Assembly (NCBI GenBank): GCA_963757125.1
Contig: CAVWQP010000009.1
Location: 1,240,001 to 1,304,000, forward strand
Origin: CAVVSD01 sp963757125
Lineage (GTDB): Bacteria > Actinomycetota > Thermoleophilia > Solirubrobacterales > Solirubrobacteraceae
DNA: 64,000 nt
Direction: 5' to 3'
Numbering within the stretch: position 1 is the stretch's first letter; every line of letters begins with the position of its first letter. The notes beneath the pieces are model-generated. The model did no database searches. It saw only the letters and a list, made by a program, of their open reading frames with translations, and had not been told where the DNA came from. The translations under genes and the position numbers were made by a program. Below, in pieces: positions 10,141 through 19,922 of this stretch.

Positions 10141-12910
10141 ATGGCCAGGCGCCACCCGACCGGCCTGCTCGGCCGTCAGAGCGAGTGCCAGGCCTTGGAC
10201 CGGCTGGTCGCGAGCGCGCGAGCGGGGCGGAGCCGGGTCGTGGTCCTGCGCGGTGAGGCAGGGGTCGGAAAGACCGCGCTGCTCGACTACGTTGCCGCAC
10301 GCGCGGGTGGATGCCGCGTGCTCGACGCGACGGGCGTCGAGTCCGAGATGGAGCTCGCGTACGCCGGTCTGCATCAGCTCTGCGCGCCGGTCCTGGATCG
10401 CGTGGACGCGCTGCCCGCACCGCAGCGCGACGCTCTGCGCACCGCCTTCCGCCTCAGTGCCGGGCCACCTCCGGACCGGTTCAGGGTCGGTCTGGCGGTC
10501 CTCAGCCTGCTTGCGGACCTGGCCGAGGAGCAGCCCTTGGTATGCCTCATCGACGATGCGCAGTGGCTCGATCGGATCTCGGCCCAGACGCTCGCCTTCG
10601 TCGCGCGACGCCTTCTCGCCGGAGCCGGTCGCGGTCGGTGTTCGCGATCCGCGAGCCGTCCGACGGCGACGACCTGGCGGGACTGGAGGACCTCTGGGTC
10701 CGAGGACTCAGTGACGGCGACGCGCGGGCGCTGCTGGCCTCGCAGGTCACGGGGCCGGTGGACGAGCGGGTGCGCGATCGGATCGTCGCGGAGACGCGCG
10801 GTAACCCGCTCGCCCTCCTCGAACTACCGGGCGTCATGACGCAGGCGGAGCTCGCGGGAGCCTTCGGACTGCCGGACACAATGCCCATGGCCGGCCGGAT
10901 CGAACTCGGCTTCGCGAGACGGCTCGAGACGCTCTCCGGGAGAGACCCGACGGCTCCTGCTCGTCGCCGCCGTCGACCCGGTGGGCGATCGTCGACCCTG
11001 CTCTGGCGTGCGGCGCGAGCGACTCGGCATCCCGGCCGAGGCGGCCGGCGCAGCCGATCGAGGAGAGGGCCTCGTCGAGATCGGCGCGCGTGTCCGGTTC
11101 CGCCATCCGGTCGTGCGATCGGCGGTCTGCAGGACGGCGTCGGTCGCACGATCTGCAGGACGTCCATCGCGCGCTCGCAGAGGTGATCGATCCGCAGCTC
11201 GATCCCGATCGGCGCGCCTGGCATCGCGCGCACGCTGCCGTCGGACCCGACGAGGTGGTCGCTGGGGAGCTGGAGGACCGGGCTGCTCGAGTTCAGGGTC
11301 GCGGCGGCGTGGCGGCAGCAGCGGCGTTCCTTGAGCGGGCGACCGCGCTGACGCCCGACCCGGCCCGACGCGCACAGCGCGCGCTCGACGCCGCGGAGGC
11401 GAAGCTGCGGGCCGGCGCGTTCGATCCCGCGCTGCGCCTCCTGTCCATCGCCGAGGCGGGTCCTGCAGACGCGGTCCCGCGTGCTCGGATCGACCTCGTG
11501 CGTGCGCATGTCGCGTTCGCCTCGAGCCGTGGCAGCCAGGCGCCGCCCCTGCTGTTGGCGGCGGCCCGGCGGCTCGAGACGGTGGACGCGCCGCTCGCTC
11601 GGCAGACGTACCTCGACGCGTTCTCGGCGGCGATGTTCGCCGGCCGCCTGGCGGGCGACGCCGGGGTCCAGCAGGTGGCGCAGGCCGTCAGGGACGCTCC
11701 GCCGGCGACGAACCCCCCACACGCCGGCGATCTGATGCTCGACGCGCTGGCTGTCCTGTTCACGGACGGGTACGTGCCCGCGATGACGATCCGACGACGG
11801 GCGCTCGACGCGTTCATCGCCATGGACATCGGCCCCGAGGAGCTGCGCTGGCTCTGGGTCGCATCGACCGTCGCGCCCGACATGTGGGACGACGAGAGCT
11901 GGCACGTCCTCGCTACACGTCACGTCGAGGTCGCGCGCGCGACGGGGTCCCTCGCCGAGCTCGCGCTGGCGCTCAACTCACGCGTCGTGGTGCACCTGTT
12001 CTCCGGCGAGCTCGACGCGGCGACGTCGCTCGTCGAGGAGGCGCGGAACGTCGGCAGCGTCATCGGCAGCGACCTCGCGCCGTACGGGGCCCTCGGACTC
12101 CTCGCCTGGCGCGGCCGCGAGGACGAGACGAACGCGCTCGTCGAGGCCAGCATGAGTGAGGTCGCCGCACGTGGTGAGGGGATAGCCATCACGGTCACGC
12201 AATGGGCGAAGGCGGTGCTGCTCAACGGCCAGGGCCGGTACGAGGACGCGGTGCTGGCCGCGGGACAGGCAGCCGAACACCCGTACGAGCTGGCAGCACC
12301 GAACTGGGCGTTGGCGGAGCTCGTCGAGGCAGCTGCGCGCAGCGGCCGGACAGAGGTGGCCACCGAGGCGCTGGAGCGCCTGGCGGAGATGACGACTGCA
12401 GCCGCGACCGACTGGGCGCTCGGCGTCGAGTCGCGCGCTCGAGCACTCGTCAGCGAGGGGGATGCCGCCGACGCGCTGCATCGAGAGGCGATCGAGCGGC
12501 TCGGGCGGACCCGCGTCCGGGCGGAGCTCGCACGCGCCCACCTGCTCTACGGCGAGTGGCTACGCGGTGAGAGCCGCGCGACGGCGGCCCGCGAGCACCT
12601 GCGCACAGCGTTCGACATGTTCTCGACCATGGGTGCCGAGGCGTTCGCCGATCGCGCTCGTCGCGAGCTGCTGACCGCAGGAGAGTCCGTCCGGACACGC
12701 GGCGCGACGACGCTCGACGACCTCACGGCGCAGGAAGCGCAGATCGCGCGGCTCGCTGCCACGGGCCAGACCAACCCGGAGATCGGCGCGCAGCTCTTCA
12801 TCAGCCCTCGCACGGTCGAATACCACCTGCACAAGGTGTTCGCGAAGCTCGGCATCGGCTCCCGCAGAGAACTTTGCGCTGTGCTGCCCGACGCGGCAGC
12901 GGTCGCGTAG
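10141..12910 (+). pseudogene. LuxR-family (LAL) ATPase transcriptional regulator, copy 2, frameshifted in its first third
   Basis: This is the best preserved of three LAL-type regulators here. Walker A GEAGVGKT is followed by LVCLIDDAQWLDRIS, the P-loop ATPase core. From about 11150 to the stop the frame is open for roughly 580 codons. That stretch covers the helical repeat region and a C-terminal LuxR helix-turn-helix (LTAQEAQIARLAATGQTN, SPRTVEYHLHKVF). Frame changes occur near 10627, 10950, 11010 and 11145. Spliced length is about 920 residues, the family norm. These proteins couple ATP hydrolysis and effector binding to DNA binding. The effector is not evident. Downstream are two alpha/beta hydrolase genes on the same strand. 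Confidence 0.82.
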
Positions 12911-13028
12911 CCCTGGGCACCCCGGGCGCGCACCCTCGGGTGCCGACTAGGGGGTTGCCCCGAGGCGACAGGCGGCTGGGTGACGCGACCGTGAGGTCCG
13001 CAACGTCACCCCGAGGGAAAGGGACCTC

Positions 13029-13743
13029 ATGTCTCCGACGATCGTTCTCGTCCACGGCGCCTTCGCCGAGTCCGCCAGCTGGGATCGCGTCATCGAGTCG
13101 GTGTCGCGCGCCGGTCTGCCCGTGGTCGCCGCGGCGAACCCGCTGCGCGGCGTCGCATCCGATGCGGCCAGCGTCTCCGACCTCGTCCGCACCATCGACG
13201 GGCCCGGTCCTGCTGGTCGCCCACTCCTATGGCGGAGCGGTGATCTCGAACGTCGACGCCGACGCCGGGGAGATCACCGGGCTCGTCTACGTCGGCGCCT
13301 TCGCGCCCGCGCCGGGCGAGAGCTGCTTCTCGCTCGCGGGCATGTTCCCGGGCAGCACGCTCGGCGACGCGCTCCAGCCGGTGCCGCGCGGCGACGGCAC
13401 GACCGACCTGTACATCGCCCCGGAGAAGTTCCACGACCAGTTCGCAGCCGATCTGCCGGCCTCGCAGACGGCGGTCATGGCGGTCACCCAGCGCCCGGTC
13501 ACCCAGGAGGCGCTGCTCGAGCCGTCGGGCGACGGCCCGCTCTGGAAGCAACTGCCGTCGTGGTTCGTGTTCGGCGAGGAGGACCGCAACATCCCCTCGG
13601 CCCTGGAGCACTTCATGGCCAGGCGCGCGCGGGCACATCGGATGATCGAGATCCCGGGCGCCTCGCACGCCCTCGGCATGTCGCACCCGGACGCGACCGC
13701 CCGCCTGATCCTCGAGGCCGCGTCGGTCCACGCGGTCGCCTAG
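13029..13743 (+). pseudogene. Alpha/beta hydrolase, one frameshift
   Basis: The protein begins SPTIVLVHGAFAESASWD, the usual first strand and oxyanion loop of small alpha/beta hydrolases. After a +1 shift near 13205 it continues VLLVAHSYGGAVISN, where HSYGG is the nucleophile elbow with the catalytic Ser. The acidic residue is probably in FVFGEEDRNIP and the His in IPGASHALGMSHP. Size (about 237 residues) matches the esterase/EstA-like group that includes hydrolases of unknown substrate. The ATG at 13029 follows GAAAGGGAC. It is 28 bp upstream of the next esterase gene, so they are probably cotranscribed. The frameshift is a single extra C or G in GGGCCCGG. Confidence 0.75.
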
Positions 13744-13771
13744 CTCGCCGACGACCCACGGAGGCCAAACG

Positions 13772-14741
13772 ATGTCCGTCACACCCGTGAGCTCGGAAGT
13801 CGTGCTCGAGCCCGCGGCGCGGGCGTTCGCCGAGGCGACCGCCGCGCCGCCGTTTCTCTACGAGCTCCCGCCGCAGGAGGCACGCGCGGTGCTCGACACC
13901 GTGCAGCGCGCACCGATCGCCAAGCTCCCCGTCGACGACGAGTGGCTCGTCGTGCGCGCCGAGGTCGGCGACGTGCGCGTCCGGATCGTGCGGCCGGTGG
14001 GTGCCATGGGGAAGCTGCCCGTCGTGCTGTACATGCACGGCGGCGGATGGGTCCTCGGCAACGCCGCCACGCACGACCGGCTCGTCCGCGAGCTCGCCGC
14101 GGGGGCGGCCGCGGCGCTCGTGTTCGTCGAGTACGACCGCTCGCCCGAGGCGCAGGTATCCCGTCGCGATCGAGCAGGGGTATGCCGTCGCCCGGTGGAT
14201 TGTCCGCGAGGGCGCCGCGAACGGGCTGGACGCGGAGCGGATGGCGATCGCCGGCGACTCTGTCGGCGGGAACATGACCGCGGCGCTGACGCTCATGGCG
14301 TCCGAGCGCGGCGATGTTCGCTTCGTGCACCAGTCGATGTACTACCCGGTGACCGACGCGGCGATGGACACCCGCTCCTACCAGGAGTTCGCCGAGGGGT
14401 ACTACCTCACGGCGAAGGCGATGTCGTGGTTCTGGGACGCCTACGTGCCCGACCTCGACCGGCGCTCGGAGCCCTTCGCGTCACCGCTACGCGCGAGCGA
14501 CGACCAACTGGCCGCACTGCCGCCTGCCTTCCTGATCGTCGACGAGGCCGACGTGCTGCGCGACGAGGGCGAGGCGTACGCCGCGCGGCTTCGCGATGCC
14601 GGCGTCGCGGTGACCGCCGTCCGTTACGACGGCGCGATCCACGACTTCATGATGCTCAACCCGCTCAGCGGCACGCTTGCGACGCGTGCCGCCGTCGCGC
14701 AGGCCGCCGGGATCCTGCGCGAGGTGCTGCACAGCGCCTGA
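13772..14741 (+). pseudogene. Acetyl-hydrolase/esterase of the hormone-sensitive-lipase family, one frameshift
   Basis: This carries the HSL-family signature YMHGGGWVLGN (oxyanion hole HGGG), then the nucleophile elbow GDSVGGNM, then VDEADVLRDEGE with the catalytic Asp, and AIHDFMM with the catalytic His. Spliced length is about 322 residues, as expected for Aes-like esterases and lipases. The frame moves by +1 near 14155, where CAGGTATCCC should read CAGTATCCC to keep EAQYPVAIEQGY in frame. A ribosome-binding site (GGAGG) precedes the ATG. The substrate is likely a short-chain acyl ester. The catalytic residues are all present, so the gene would be functional without the extra base. Confidence 0.78.
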
Positions 14742-14830
14742 GAGGCGGCCCCATGCCGCGCTGCGCCTCCCTCTTCGGGAGCCGCGGCGCGGCCGCCGCC
14801 CCTTCGAGCCGACGACTGAGGTCCCATCCC

Positions 14831-15052
14831 ATGAACCACATCATCAACGTGATCGTCGCGAGCCCCGAAGAGGCCTTCAATGGCACCGCCGAGCTCTGGT
14901 CCGGCCCCGACATGGTGGCCGTGACGACGATCCACGAGGGCCAGCTGGCTCTTCGAATCGACCCGCGGCGGGACGGTCGGCCGTGGTTGATCAATGCCCG
15001 CAGCCTGGCCGACGGGCTCGTCGAGGCGGCGCGTCGGATCGACACGTACTGA
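14831..15052 (+). CDS. Small uncharacterised protein (73 aa)
   Basis: This is a compact open frame, starting MNHIINVIVASPEEAF and ending EAARRIDTY. It has high third-position GC and no Cys. Predicted structure by eye is mixed beta/alpha (VAVTTIHEGQLALRID, then a C-terminal helix LADGLVEAARRI). It lacks a signal peptide or membrane segment, so it is probably cytosolic. It lies 89 bp after the esterase and 36 bp before the next gene on the same strand. I do not recognise the family and assign no function. Confidence 0.6.
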   Translation: MNHIINVIVASPEEAFNGTAELWSGPDMVAVTTIHEGQLALRIDPRRDGRPWLINARSLADGLVEAARRIDTY

Positions 15053-15088
15053 CGCCGTCCCACCCTCTGCTTCCGAAGGAGCTCACAC

Positions 15089-15478
15089 ATGCCCACAACA
15101 CAGCTCGACCGCCAGACCGCACCGGAGAGGCCCATGGACGAGGCCCGCGATCTCGTGCCTGTGGTCGGCGCGGTCTTCCAGGCCGGTCCGCCCGCCTACG
15201 CACTCGCGGCGACGGGCGCCGTCATCACCCTGCTTGCCTGCAGCCCGCTCGTGATCCTCGCCGCCGTTCTGATGATCTCACTGGCTGTAACAGCGATCGT
15301 CGCAGCAGCCGTCGTCCTGCCGGTCCTCATGCTGCGGCGCATCCATGAGCTCGTCACGACTCATCGGTCAGCCGAGCCCCGGGCAGCCCGAGACCTCCTG
15401 CGCAGCGGTCTGGCCGGCGCGCCCACACGGACGCGCTCCTCCCTCGGCCTCGCGACGAGCCGCCGTACGACACGGTGA
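15089..15478 (+). CDS. Small membrane protein (129 aa)
   Basis: A GAAGGAG ribosome-binding site precedes the ATG. After about 30 hydrophilic residues there is a long hydrophobic stretch (residues ~34-76, including TLLACSPLVILAAVLMI and AVTAIVAAAVVLPVLML) that can form two transmembrane helices. A basic segment RRIHELVTTHR follows, and the tail is Arg/Ser/Thr-rich. No family recognised. The tail composition raises the possibility of a late frameshift near 15400, but I cannot show one. Confidence 0.5.
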   Translation: MPTTQLDRQTAPERPMDEARDLVPVVGAVFQAGPPAYALAATGAVITLLACSPLVILAAVLMISLAVTAIVAAAVVLPVLMLRRIHELVTTHRSAEPRAARDLLRSGLAGAPTRTRSSLGLATSRRTTR

Positions 15479-15793
15479 TCAGTGCAGGCGGCGCACCACG
15501 CGACGGGTCTGCGCGGCCGCGGCCGGGTCGGAGAAGTTGCCGTCGATCAACGCGTCGAGGGCAACCTGGACGAGCAGCTCGCGATCGAGCTCGCCGAGGA
15601 GGCTGAGCGCGTCGCGGGCTCGTTCGGGGCCGCCGTCGGCGCCGCGGAGGAGGGAGACGAGCGGCTGCGTGTCGGCGGTCGCTCTGAGCAGCCCGACCAG
15701 GAAGATGGTGTCGTTCTCCTGCTCCGATGGGCTCTCGTCCGACACTGTGCCTCGGCTACCCCGGAGCCCGCCGCGATCCGCGAGACGCGCCAT
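15479..15793 (-). CDS. Hypothetical protein (start uncertain)
   Basis: A minus-strand frame ending just after the stop of the convergent membrane-protein gene. The credible part begins at a GTG about 16 codons in (VSDESPSEQENDTIF). It continues with helical repeats such as LVSLLRGADGGPERARDAL and LLGELDRELLVQVAL. The product would be about 88 residues, acidic and cytosolic. No family recognised. Support is codon use and the absence of a better frame on the other strand. Confidence 0.45.
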   Translation of the reverse strand: MARLADRGGLRGSRGTVSDESPSEQENDTIFLVGLLRATADTQPLVSLLRGADGGPERARDALSLLGELDRELLVQVALDALIDGNFSDPAAAAQTRRVVRRLH

Positions 15794-15840
15794 GATCTGT
15801 CACGGCGCGAACGTGGGGAACTGCGGCGAGAGGAGACGAC

Positions 15841-16209
15841 ATGGCGGATCAGGGGACCGAACCGAGGATCACCGTCGCCGACGCGGCGACGATCGCGCTC
15901 GGCCCGTGGGCCGACAAGCCGGACGACCTCGGGCCGGACATGCGGGCGCTCGTGCTCTGGCGCGCGCCGGACAGCGCGGCGATCACGGGGGTGTGGGAAT
16001 GCGATCCGGGCACCTTCCGGGTGGACTTCGGTCCTGCGGGCGAGTTCGCGCAGTTCCTGTCCGGCCATGTGACGTGTCGCAGCGATGATGGCGACACCTT
16101 CGAGCTCCGCGAAGGCGACGTGATGACGTTCGTGCCCGGCTGGAGCGGGGAGTGGACCGCGCACTCCCGCCTCCGGAAGATCTACTGCACCTTCGTTCCA
16201 GGGCAGTGA
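15841..16209 (+). CDS. Cupin-domain protein (DUF861-like)
   Basis: A small single-domain cupin of about 122 residues. The core reads SGHVTCRSDDGDTFELREGDV, then FVPGWSGEW and a final strand KIYCTFVPG. This matches the ureidoglycine aminohydrolase-like EutQ/DUF861 cupins, which often bind a metal or small polar ligand. The usual metal-binding His/Glu set is incomplete here, so enzymatic activity is uncertain. Its stop overlaps the start of the next gene (TGATG), showing translational coupling. Confidence 0.75.
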   Translation: MADQGTEPRITVADAATIALGPWADKPDDLGPDMRALVLWRAPDSAAITGVWECDPGTFRVDFGPAGEFAQFLSGHVTCRSDDGDTFELREGDVMTFVPGWSGEWTAHSRLRKIYCTFVPGQ

Positions 16210-16475
16210 TGTTCAAAGAGTTCGACGCCCCGCTTCAGAAGGGCGACAACCCCGGTGCGTGGACCTGCGTCGTGCTCGACGACGTGGCGGAGATCTTCGG
16301 CACGCGGGGGCTCGTGAAGATCCGCGGCGAGATCGACGGCGAGCCGTTCGACGGCGCGCTGATGGCACAGGGCGATGGCACGCACCGGCTGCCTGTCAGG
16401 GCGAAGCTGCGCACGACGATCGGCAAGCAGGCGGGCGACACCGTCCACGTGCGCATCGACGAGCGCCTGAACTGA
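16209..16475 (+). CDS. DUF1905 family protein
   Basis: The 88-residue product matches the small beta-barrel DUF1905 family. It begins FDAPLQKGDNPGAWTCVVL, continues through IDGEPFDGALMAQGDGTHRLPV and ends GDTVHVRIDERL. Family members often occur alone or fused to YdeI-type domains; the function is not established. The ATG shares two bases with the stop of the upstream cupin gene, so the two are cotranslated. Confidence 0.8.
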   Translation: MFKEFDAPLQKGDNPGAWTCVVLDDVAEIFGTRGLVKIRGEIDGEPFDGALMAQGDGTHRLPVRAKLRTTIGKQAGDTVHVRIDERLN

Positions 16476-16485
16476 AGCGCAACTG

Positions 16486-16491
16486 TATGGT
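16486..16491 (+). promoter_or_regulatory. -10-like box TATGGT of leaderless epimerase gene
   Basis: TATGGT ends 8 nt before the ATG at 16500. No Shine-Dalgarno sequence is present, which favours this ATG over the in-frame TTG at 16491. Confidence 0.5.
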
Positions 16492-16499
16492 TGCGCGTC

Positions 16500-17426
16500 A
16501 TGCGCATCCTCTTCGTCGGCGGCACAGGACCGGTGGGGCAGGCCGCGATCGCCCATCTCGGCGGGCACGACGTCGCGGTGGCGCACTCCGGCGCGCACGA
16601 GGCCGTCCCGCACGTCGAGCACCTGCACGGCTCGCGCGAGGAGCTCCTCGCGCGCGGTGGGGCCGTCGAGCGCTGGAGGCCGGACGCCGTCGTCGACACG
16701 TTCCCCGGCGGGGCGACGGCGGCCAAGGCACGGCAGCTGAGCGCGCTCGCCGAACGGGCAGGCGTCGGGCACCTCATCGCGACCAGCTCGATCGACGTCT
16801 ACCGCCACGCCGCGCTGTCCGGCGTCGACGGCTTCGAGCCGGCCGAGCTGCCCCTCGACACGCTGCCGCTCACCGAGGAGCACCCGCGTCGCCCGCCCAA
16901 CGACCGCGACCACGACAACGTCTCGATGGAGGACGCGCTCGCCGGTGCGCCGCGCATCACGGTCCTGCGCCCGGGCGCGATCTACGGCCCGCACGACCAC
17001 GCTCACCTCACCCGCGAGTGGTACCTCGTCGGCAAGGTCGTCCGCGGCGAGCATGCGTTGACGGTGCCGCACGGTGGGACGCAGCTCTTCCATCGCGTCG
17101 CGCTGGAGCGGGTCGGCCGTGCCGTGGCGAACGCGCTCGACCACGCGCCCGACGGGACCTGGGCGTGCAACGTCGGTGATCCGTCCGATCTGACCTTCGG
17201 GGGCCTCGCGCACCTCGTCGCGACCGAGTTCGGGCACGAGTGGGAGCTCAGCGAGTCCGACTGGGCCGACGATCCGCACCCCTGGAACGTCCGCCATCCG
17301 GTCGTGGCCGACACGCGCCGCCTCACCGACGTGCTCCGCGTGCGCGCGCCCGACCCGATGGAGGCCACGCGCGCGCAGCTGCACTGGCTGCTCGAACACG
17401 GGCCGGGTCTCAGGAGCTGCGGTTAG
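16500..17426 (+). CDS. NAD-dependent epimerase/dehydratase family protein
   Basis: An extended short-chain dehydrogenase of about 308 residues. The N-terminus MRILFVGGTGPVGQAA is the NAD(P)-binding Rossmann loop. IATSSIDVYRHAAL occupies the active-site strand, and later blocks include VLRPGAIYGPHD and FHRVALERVGRAVANAL. The usual YxxxK is not obvious (NDRDHDNVSME stands where it is expected), so it may bind nucleotide without classic epimerase chemistry. Similar proteins occur as sugar-nucleotide epimerases or as reductase-like regulators. The substrate is unknown. Confidence 0.75.
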   Translation: MRILFVGGTGPVGQAAIAHLGGHDVAVAHSGAHEAVPHVEHLHGSREELLARGGAVERWRPDAVVDTFPGGATAAKARQLSALAERAGVGHLIATSSIDVYRHAALSGVDGFEPAELPLDTLPLTEEHPRRPPNDRDHDNVSMEDALAGAPRITVLRPGAIYGPHDHAHLTREWYLVGKVVRGEHALTVPHGGTQLFHRVALERVGRAVANALDHAPDGTWACNVGDPSDLTFGGLAHLVATEFGHEWELSESDWADDPHPWNVRHPVVADTRRLTDVLRVRAPDPMEATRAQLHWLLEHGPGLRSCG

Positions 17427-17459
17427 GCTCGCGGCACCCTGGCCGCGAAGGAGGGGCAG

Positions 17460-18110
17460 CCGCGACCGACAGCGACCCGCGCCGGACCGACCCGCGCCCG
17501 GCGGCGATCACATTCCTGACGACGGAGCACTTCGCGCTGCAGGGCGCACGCGCCGCGACGATCGCCGAGTCGACCGGCCGGGCGAACATGTTCCTGGCGG
17601 CGGTCTCGGGCGGCCTCGTGGCCCTCGGCCTCGTGGCGACCGCGAGCGACCTGGGAGCGGCGTTCTACGGATTCGGCCTGGTGCTCCTCCCGACCCTGGC
17701 GTTCGTCGGGTTCGTCACGCTTCGGACGCACGCTGCAGTCCTCGATCGAGGACACCGAGTACGCGCGCCGGATCGCCCTGGTGCGCGGCTACTACTTCGA
17801 GCACGCGCCGGAGATCGCCCCGTACATGCTGGAGGCTCCGCCCGCAGAGCTGCTGTTCATGCAGCGCGTGCCGGGCGATCGCTGGCAGGGATACCGGACG
17901 GTCGCCGGCATGGTCGCCGTCATCACCGCGGTGCTGGCCGGCTCGACCGCTGCCCTCGCCGCGATCCTCGTCTTCGACCACTCGCTGGCGGCGGCGATCG
18001 TCGCGGGGACGCTGGTCGCGCTCCCGGCGCTCGTCGCGATGATCCGACACCAGGATTCGACGTGGGAGCGAGCCGCTCAGGGCGTTACGCGGCGGGCAGC
18101 TCCACCGTGA
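17460..18110 (+). pseudogene. Integral membrane protein with four predicted helices, frameshifted
   Basis: Two halves in different frames make one protein. The first half has a cytosolic start (TFLTTEHFALQGARAATI) and two hydrophobic helices (FLAAVSGGLVALGLVATA, FYGFGLVLLPTLAFVGFV). After a +1 shift near 17745 it continues EDTEYARRIALVRGYY and PAELLFMQRVPGDRWQGYR, then two further helices (MVAVITAVLAGSTAALAA, AIVAGTLVALPALVAMI). The shift falls at CTCGATCGAG, the same decamer as the shift near 6000. A strong AAGGAGGGG stands at 17448, but no clear start codon follows, so the start is unresolved. Similar membrane proteins are common in actinobacteria; the function is unknown. Confidence 0.6.
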
Positions 18111-19179
18111 CGTGAAGTCCCCCGCCGGGCCGGGGGGCGAGGGTGAGCGTCCCCTCGTGGGCCTCGGTGATGCTCTTGACGATCGCCAGTCCCAGCCCGA
18201 CGCCCGCGTGGTCGGTGCGGATGCGATTGGAGCCGCGCTGGAACGGCTCGGCGAGCGTGGAGACCAGCTGCGGGGTGAGCTTCTCGCCCGTGTTCTCGAC
18301 GGTGAGCACCGCGGTCCGGGGGTGAACGCTGGTCGTGACCCACACGGTGCCCTGGTCGGGCAGGTTGTGGACGATCGCGTTGTGCACGAGGTTCGTCGTC
18401 ATCTGCAGCAGGAGCGCGGGTGAGCCGATGGTCGGGGTCGGATCGCCTGAGGTCTCGATGGTGGCGCCGCGTTCCTCCGCGAGGGGGAGGAGCGTCTCGG
18501 TCGCCTCCTCGGCGATGAGCGACAGGTCGGCGTGTTCGCGGACGAAGGACCGCTGGTCGGCGCGGCTGAGCACGAGCAGGGCCTCGGTGAGGTCGATCGC
18601 CCGGGCGTTGACGAAGTGGAGGCGCTCGACGAGCTCGCCGTTGTCGCGCTCCGGGTCCTTGCGGGCCACGTCGAGCAGCGTCTGCGTGATCGCCAGCGGG
18701 GTGCGCAGCTCGTGGGAGGCGTTGGCGGCGAACCGCTGCTGCTCGGCGACCTGCGCCTCGAGCCGCGCGAGCATGGCGTCGAAGGCGTCGGCGAGCTCGC
18801 GGAACTCGTCTCTGCGGCCCTCCAGCCGGATCCGGTGGGACAGCGATCCGGTCGCGGCCAGGCGTGTGGCCGCGGTGATGCGACCCAGGGGAGCGAGCAT
18901 CTGGCCGGCGAGCAGCCACCCTCCCACGAGGCTGAACACGAGCAGGAACCCCAGCATGATCGCCATCTTCGGAGCGAACGCGGCCAGGAGGTCGGAGCGG
19001 TCGGGGAACGAGGGGCCGGGGACCGCGAGGACCACACGGTCGGGGACGTAGCGCAGCAGGAACACCCACACGACGGCGAGCAGCAACGCTCCCGCGAGCA
19101 TGAGGAAGCCGGCGTAGCTGAGGGTGAGCTTGAGGCGAACGCTCAGCCCGGGGGCTCTATCCACGGTCGGTGTCTGCAT
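18085..19179 (-). CDS. Two-component sensor histidine kinase
   Basis: A 364-residue HAMP-type histidine kinase. Two membrane helices (LTLSYAGFLMLAGALLLAVV near residue 20 and MAIMLGFLLVFSLVGGWLLA near 75) flank a short extracytoplasmic loop. A HAMP domain follows, then the H-box FAANASHELRTPLA (phospho-acceptor His), the N-box NLVHNAIVHN, and G-boxes VENTGEKL and HAGVGLGLAIVKS. The sensor loop is only about 35 residues, so it probably senses within or near the membrane. The gene overlaps the response regulator by 23 bp and sits divergently from the VanY-like gene cluster, suggesting it controls the envelope genes. Confidence 0.9.
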   Translation of the reverse strand: MQTPTVDRAPGLSVRLKLTLSYAGFLMLAGALLLAVVWVFLLRYVPDRVVLAVPGPSFPDRSDLLAAFAPKMAIMLGFLLVFSLVGGWLLAGQMLAPLGRITAATRLAATGSLSHRIRLEGRRDEFRELADAFDAMLARLEAQVAEQQRFAANASHELRTPLAITQTLLDVARKDPERDNGELVERLHFVNARAIDLTEALLVLSRADQRSFVREHADLSLIAEEATETLLPLAEERGATIETSGDPTPTIGSPALLLQMTTNLVHNAIVHNLPDQGTVWVTTSVHPRTAVLTVENTGEKLTPQLVSTLAEPFQRGSNRIRTDHAGVGLGLAIVKSITEAHEGTLTLAPRPGGGLHVTVELPAA

Positions 19180-19837
19180 GCGTGTCGATGCGGTACCCGG
19201 AGCCGGCCACGGTGGCGATGATCCAGGGTTCGCCGAGCCGCTTGCGCAGCGCCGAGACGGTGATGCGCACGGCGTTGGTGAACGGGTCCGCGTTCTCGTC
19301 CCAGGCCCGTTCCAGGAGCTCCTCGGCGCTGACGACGCCGCCCTCCGCGGCGACGAGGACCTCGAGCACGGCGAACTGCTTCCGGGTGAGCGCGACGTAG
19401 CGGCCGTCGCGGAAGACCTCGCGGCGGAACGGATCCAGCCGCACACCGGCGATCTCGCGCACCGGCGGCCTGTGGTGCGCGCGTCTGCGGTCGAGCGCTC
19501 GGAGACGGAGCACGAGCTCCCCGAGCTCGAACGGCTTCGTGAGGTAGTCGTCGGCCCCGAGCCCGAACCCGGAGGCCTTGTCGTCGAGACGGTCCGCGGC
19601 GGTGAGCATGAGGATCGGCATGCCGCTGCCGGAGTCGACGATACGTCTGGCGATCTCGTCACCCGAGGGCCCGGGGATGTCCCGGTCGAGGACGGCGATG
19701 TCGTAGGCGTTGACGCTCAGCAGCCCCAGAGCCGCGTCGCCGTCGCCTGCGATGTCCGCCGCGATCGCCTCCAGTCGTAGGCCGTCGCGTATGGCCTCTG
19801 CCATGAGGGGCTCGTCCTCGACGAGCAGCACGCGCAT
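19157..19837 (-). CDS. OmpR/PhoB-family response regulator
   Basis: A receiver domain (VLLVEDEPLMAEAIRDGL; phospho-acceptor Asp in IAVLDRDIPG; conserved Lys in LTKPFELGEL) is followed by an OmpR-type winged helix (ALTRKQFAVLEVLVAAEGG, AVRITVSALRKRLG, IATVAGSGYRID). At 226 residues it is full length. It precedes its kinase in the operon. A TAGCAT box 6 nt before the ATG suggests leaderless expression. The divergent gene at 19923 and its downstream partners are the obvious regulatory targets. Confidence 0.92.
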   Translation of the reverse strand: MRVLLVEDEPLMAEAIRDGLRLEAIAADIAGDGDAALGLLSVNAYDIAVLDRDIPGPSGDEIARRIVDSGSGMPILMLTAADRLDDKASGFGLGADDYLTKPFELGELVLRLRALDRRRAHHRPPVREIAGVRLDPFRREVFRDGRYVALTRKQFAVLEVLVAAEGGVVSAEELLERAWDENADPFTNAVRITVSALRKRLGEPWIIATVAGSGYRIDTHADTDRG

Positions 19838-19843
19838 GCTTCG

Positions 19844-19849
19844 ATGCTA
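19844..19849 (-). promoter_or_regulatory. -10-like box TAGCAT of the response-regulator gene
   Basis: On the minus strand TAGCAT ends 6 nt before the ATG at 19837, without a Shine-Dalgarno sequence. The 85-bp divergent gap to 19923 would hold both promoters. Confidence 0.5.
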
Positions 19850-19922
19850 CGGCCGGCGCATATCGTCGGCGTATCGAAAACCGCATACGTGCGGGCAACA
19901 CCACGCTGCCTTCAATGGCCGC

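Noticed and set aside
18532..19221. Open frame on the plus strand opposite the histidine kinase
   Set aside because: It is antisense to a kinase with complete H, N and G boxes and has a low-complexity Glu/Gln/Arg composition.
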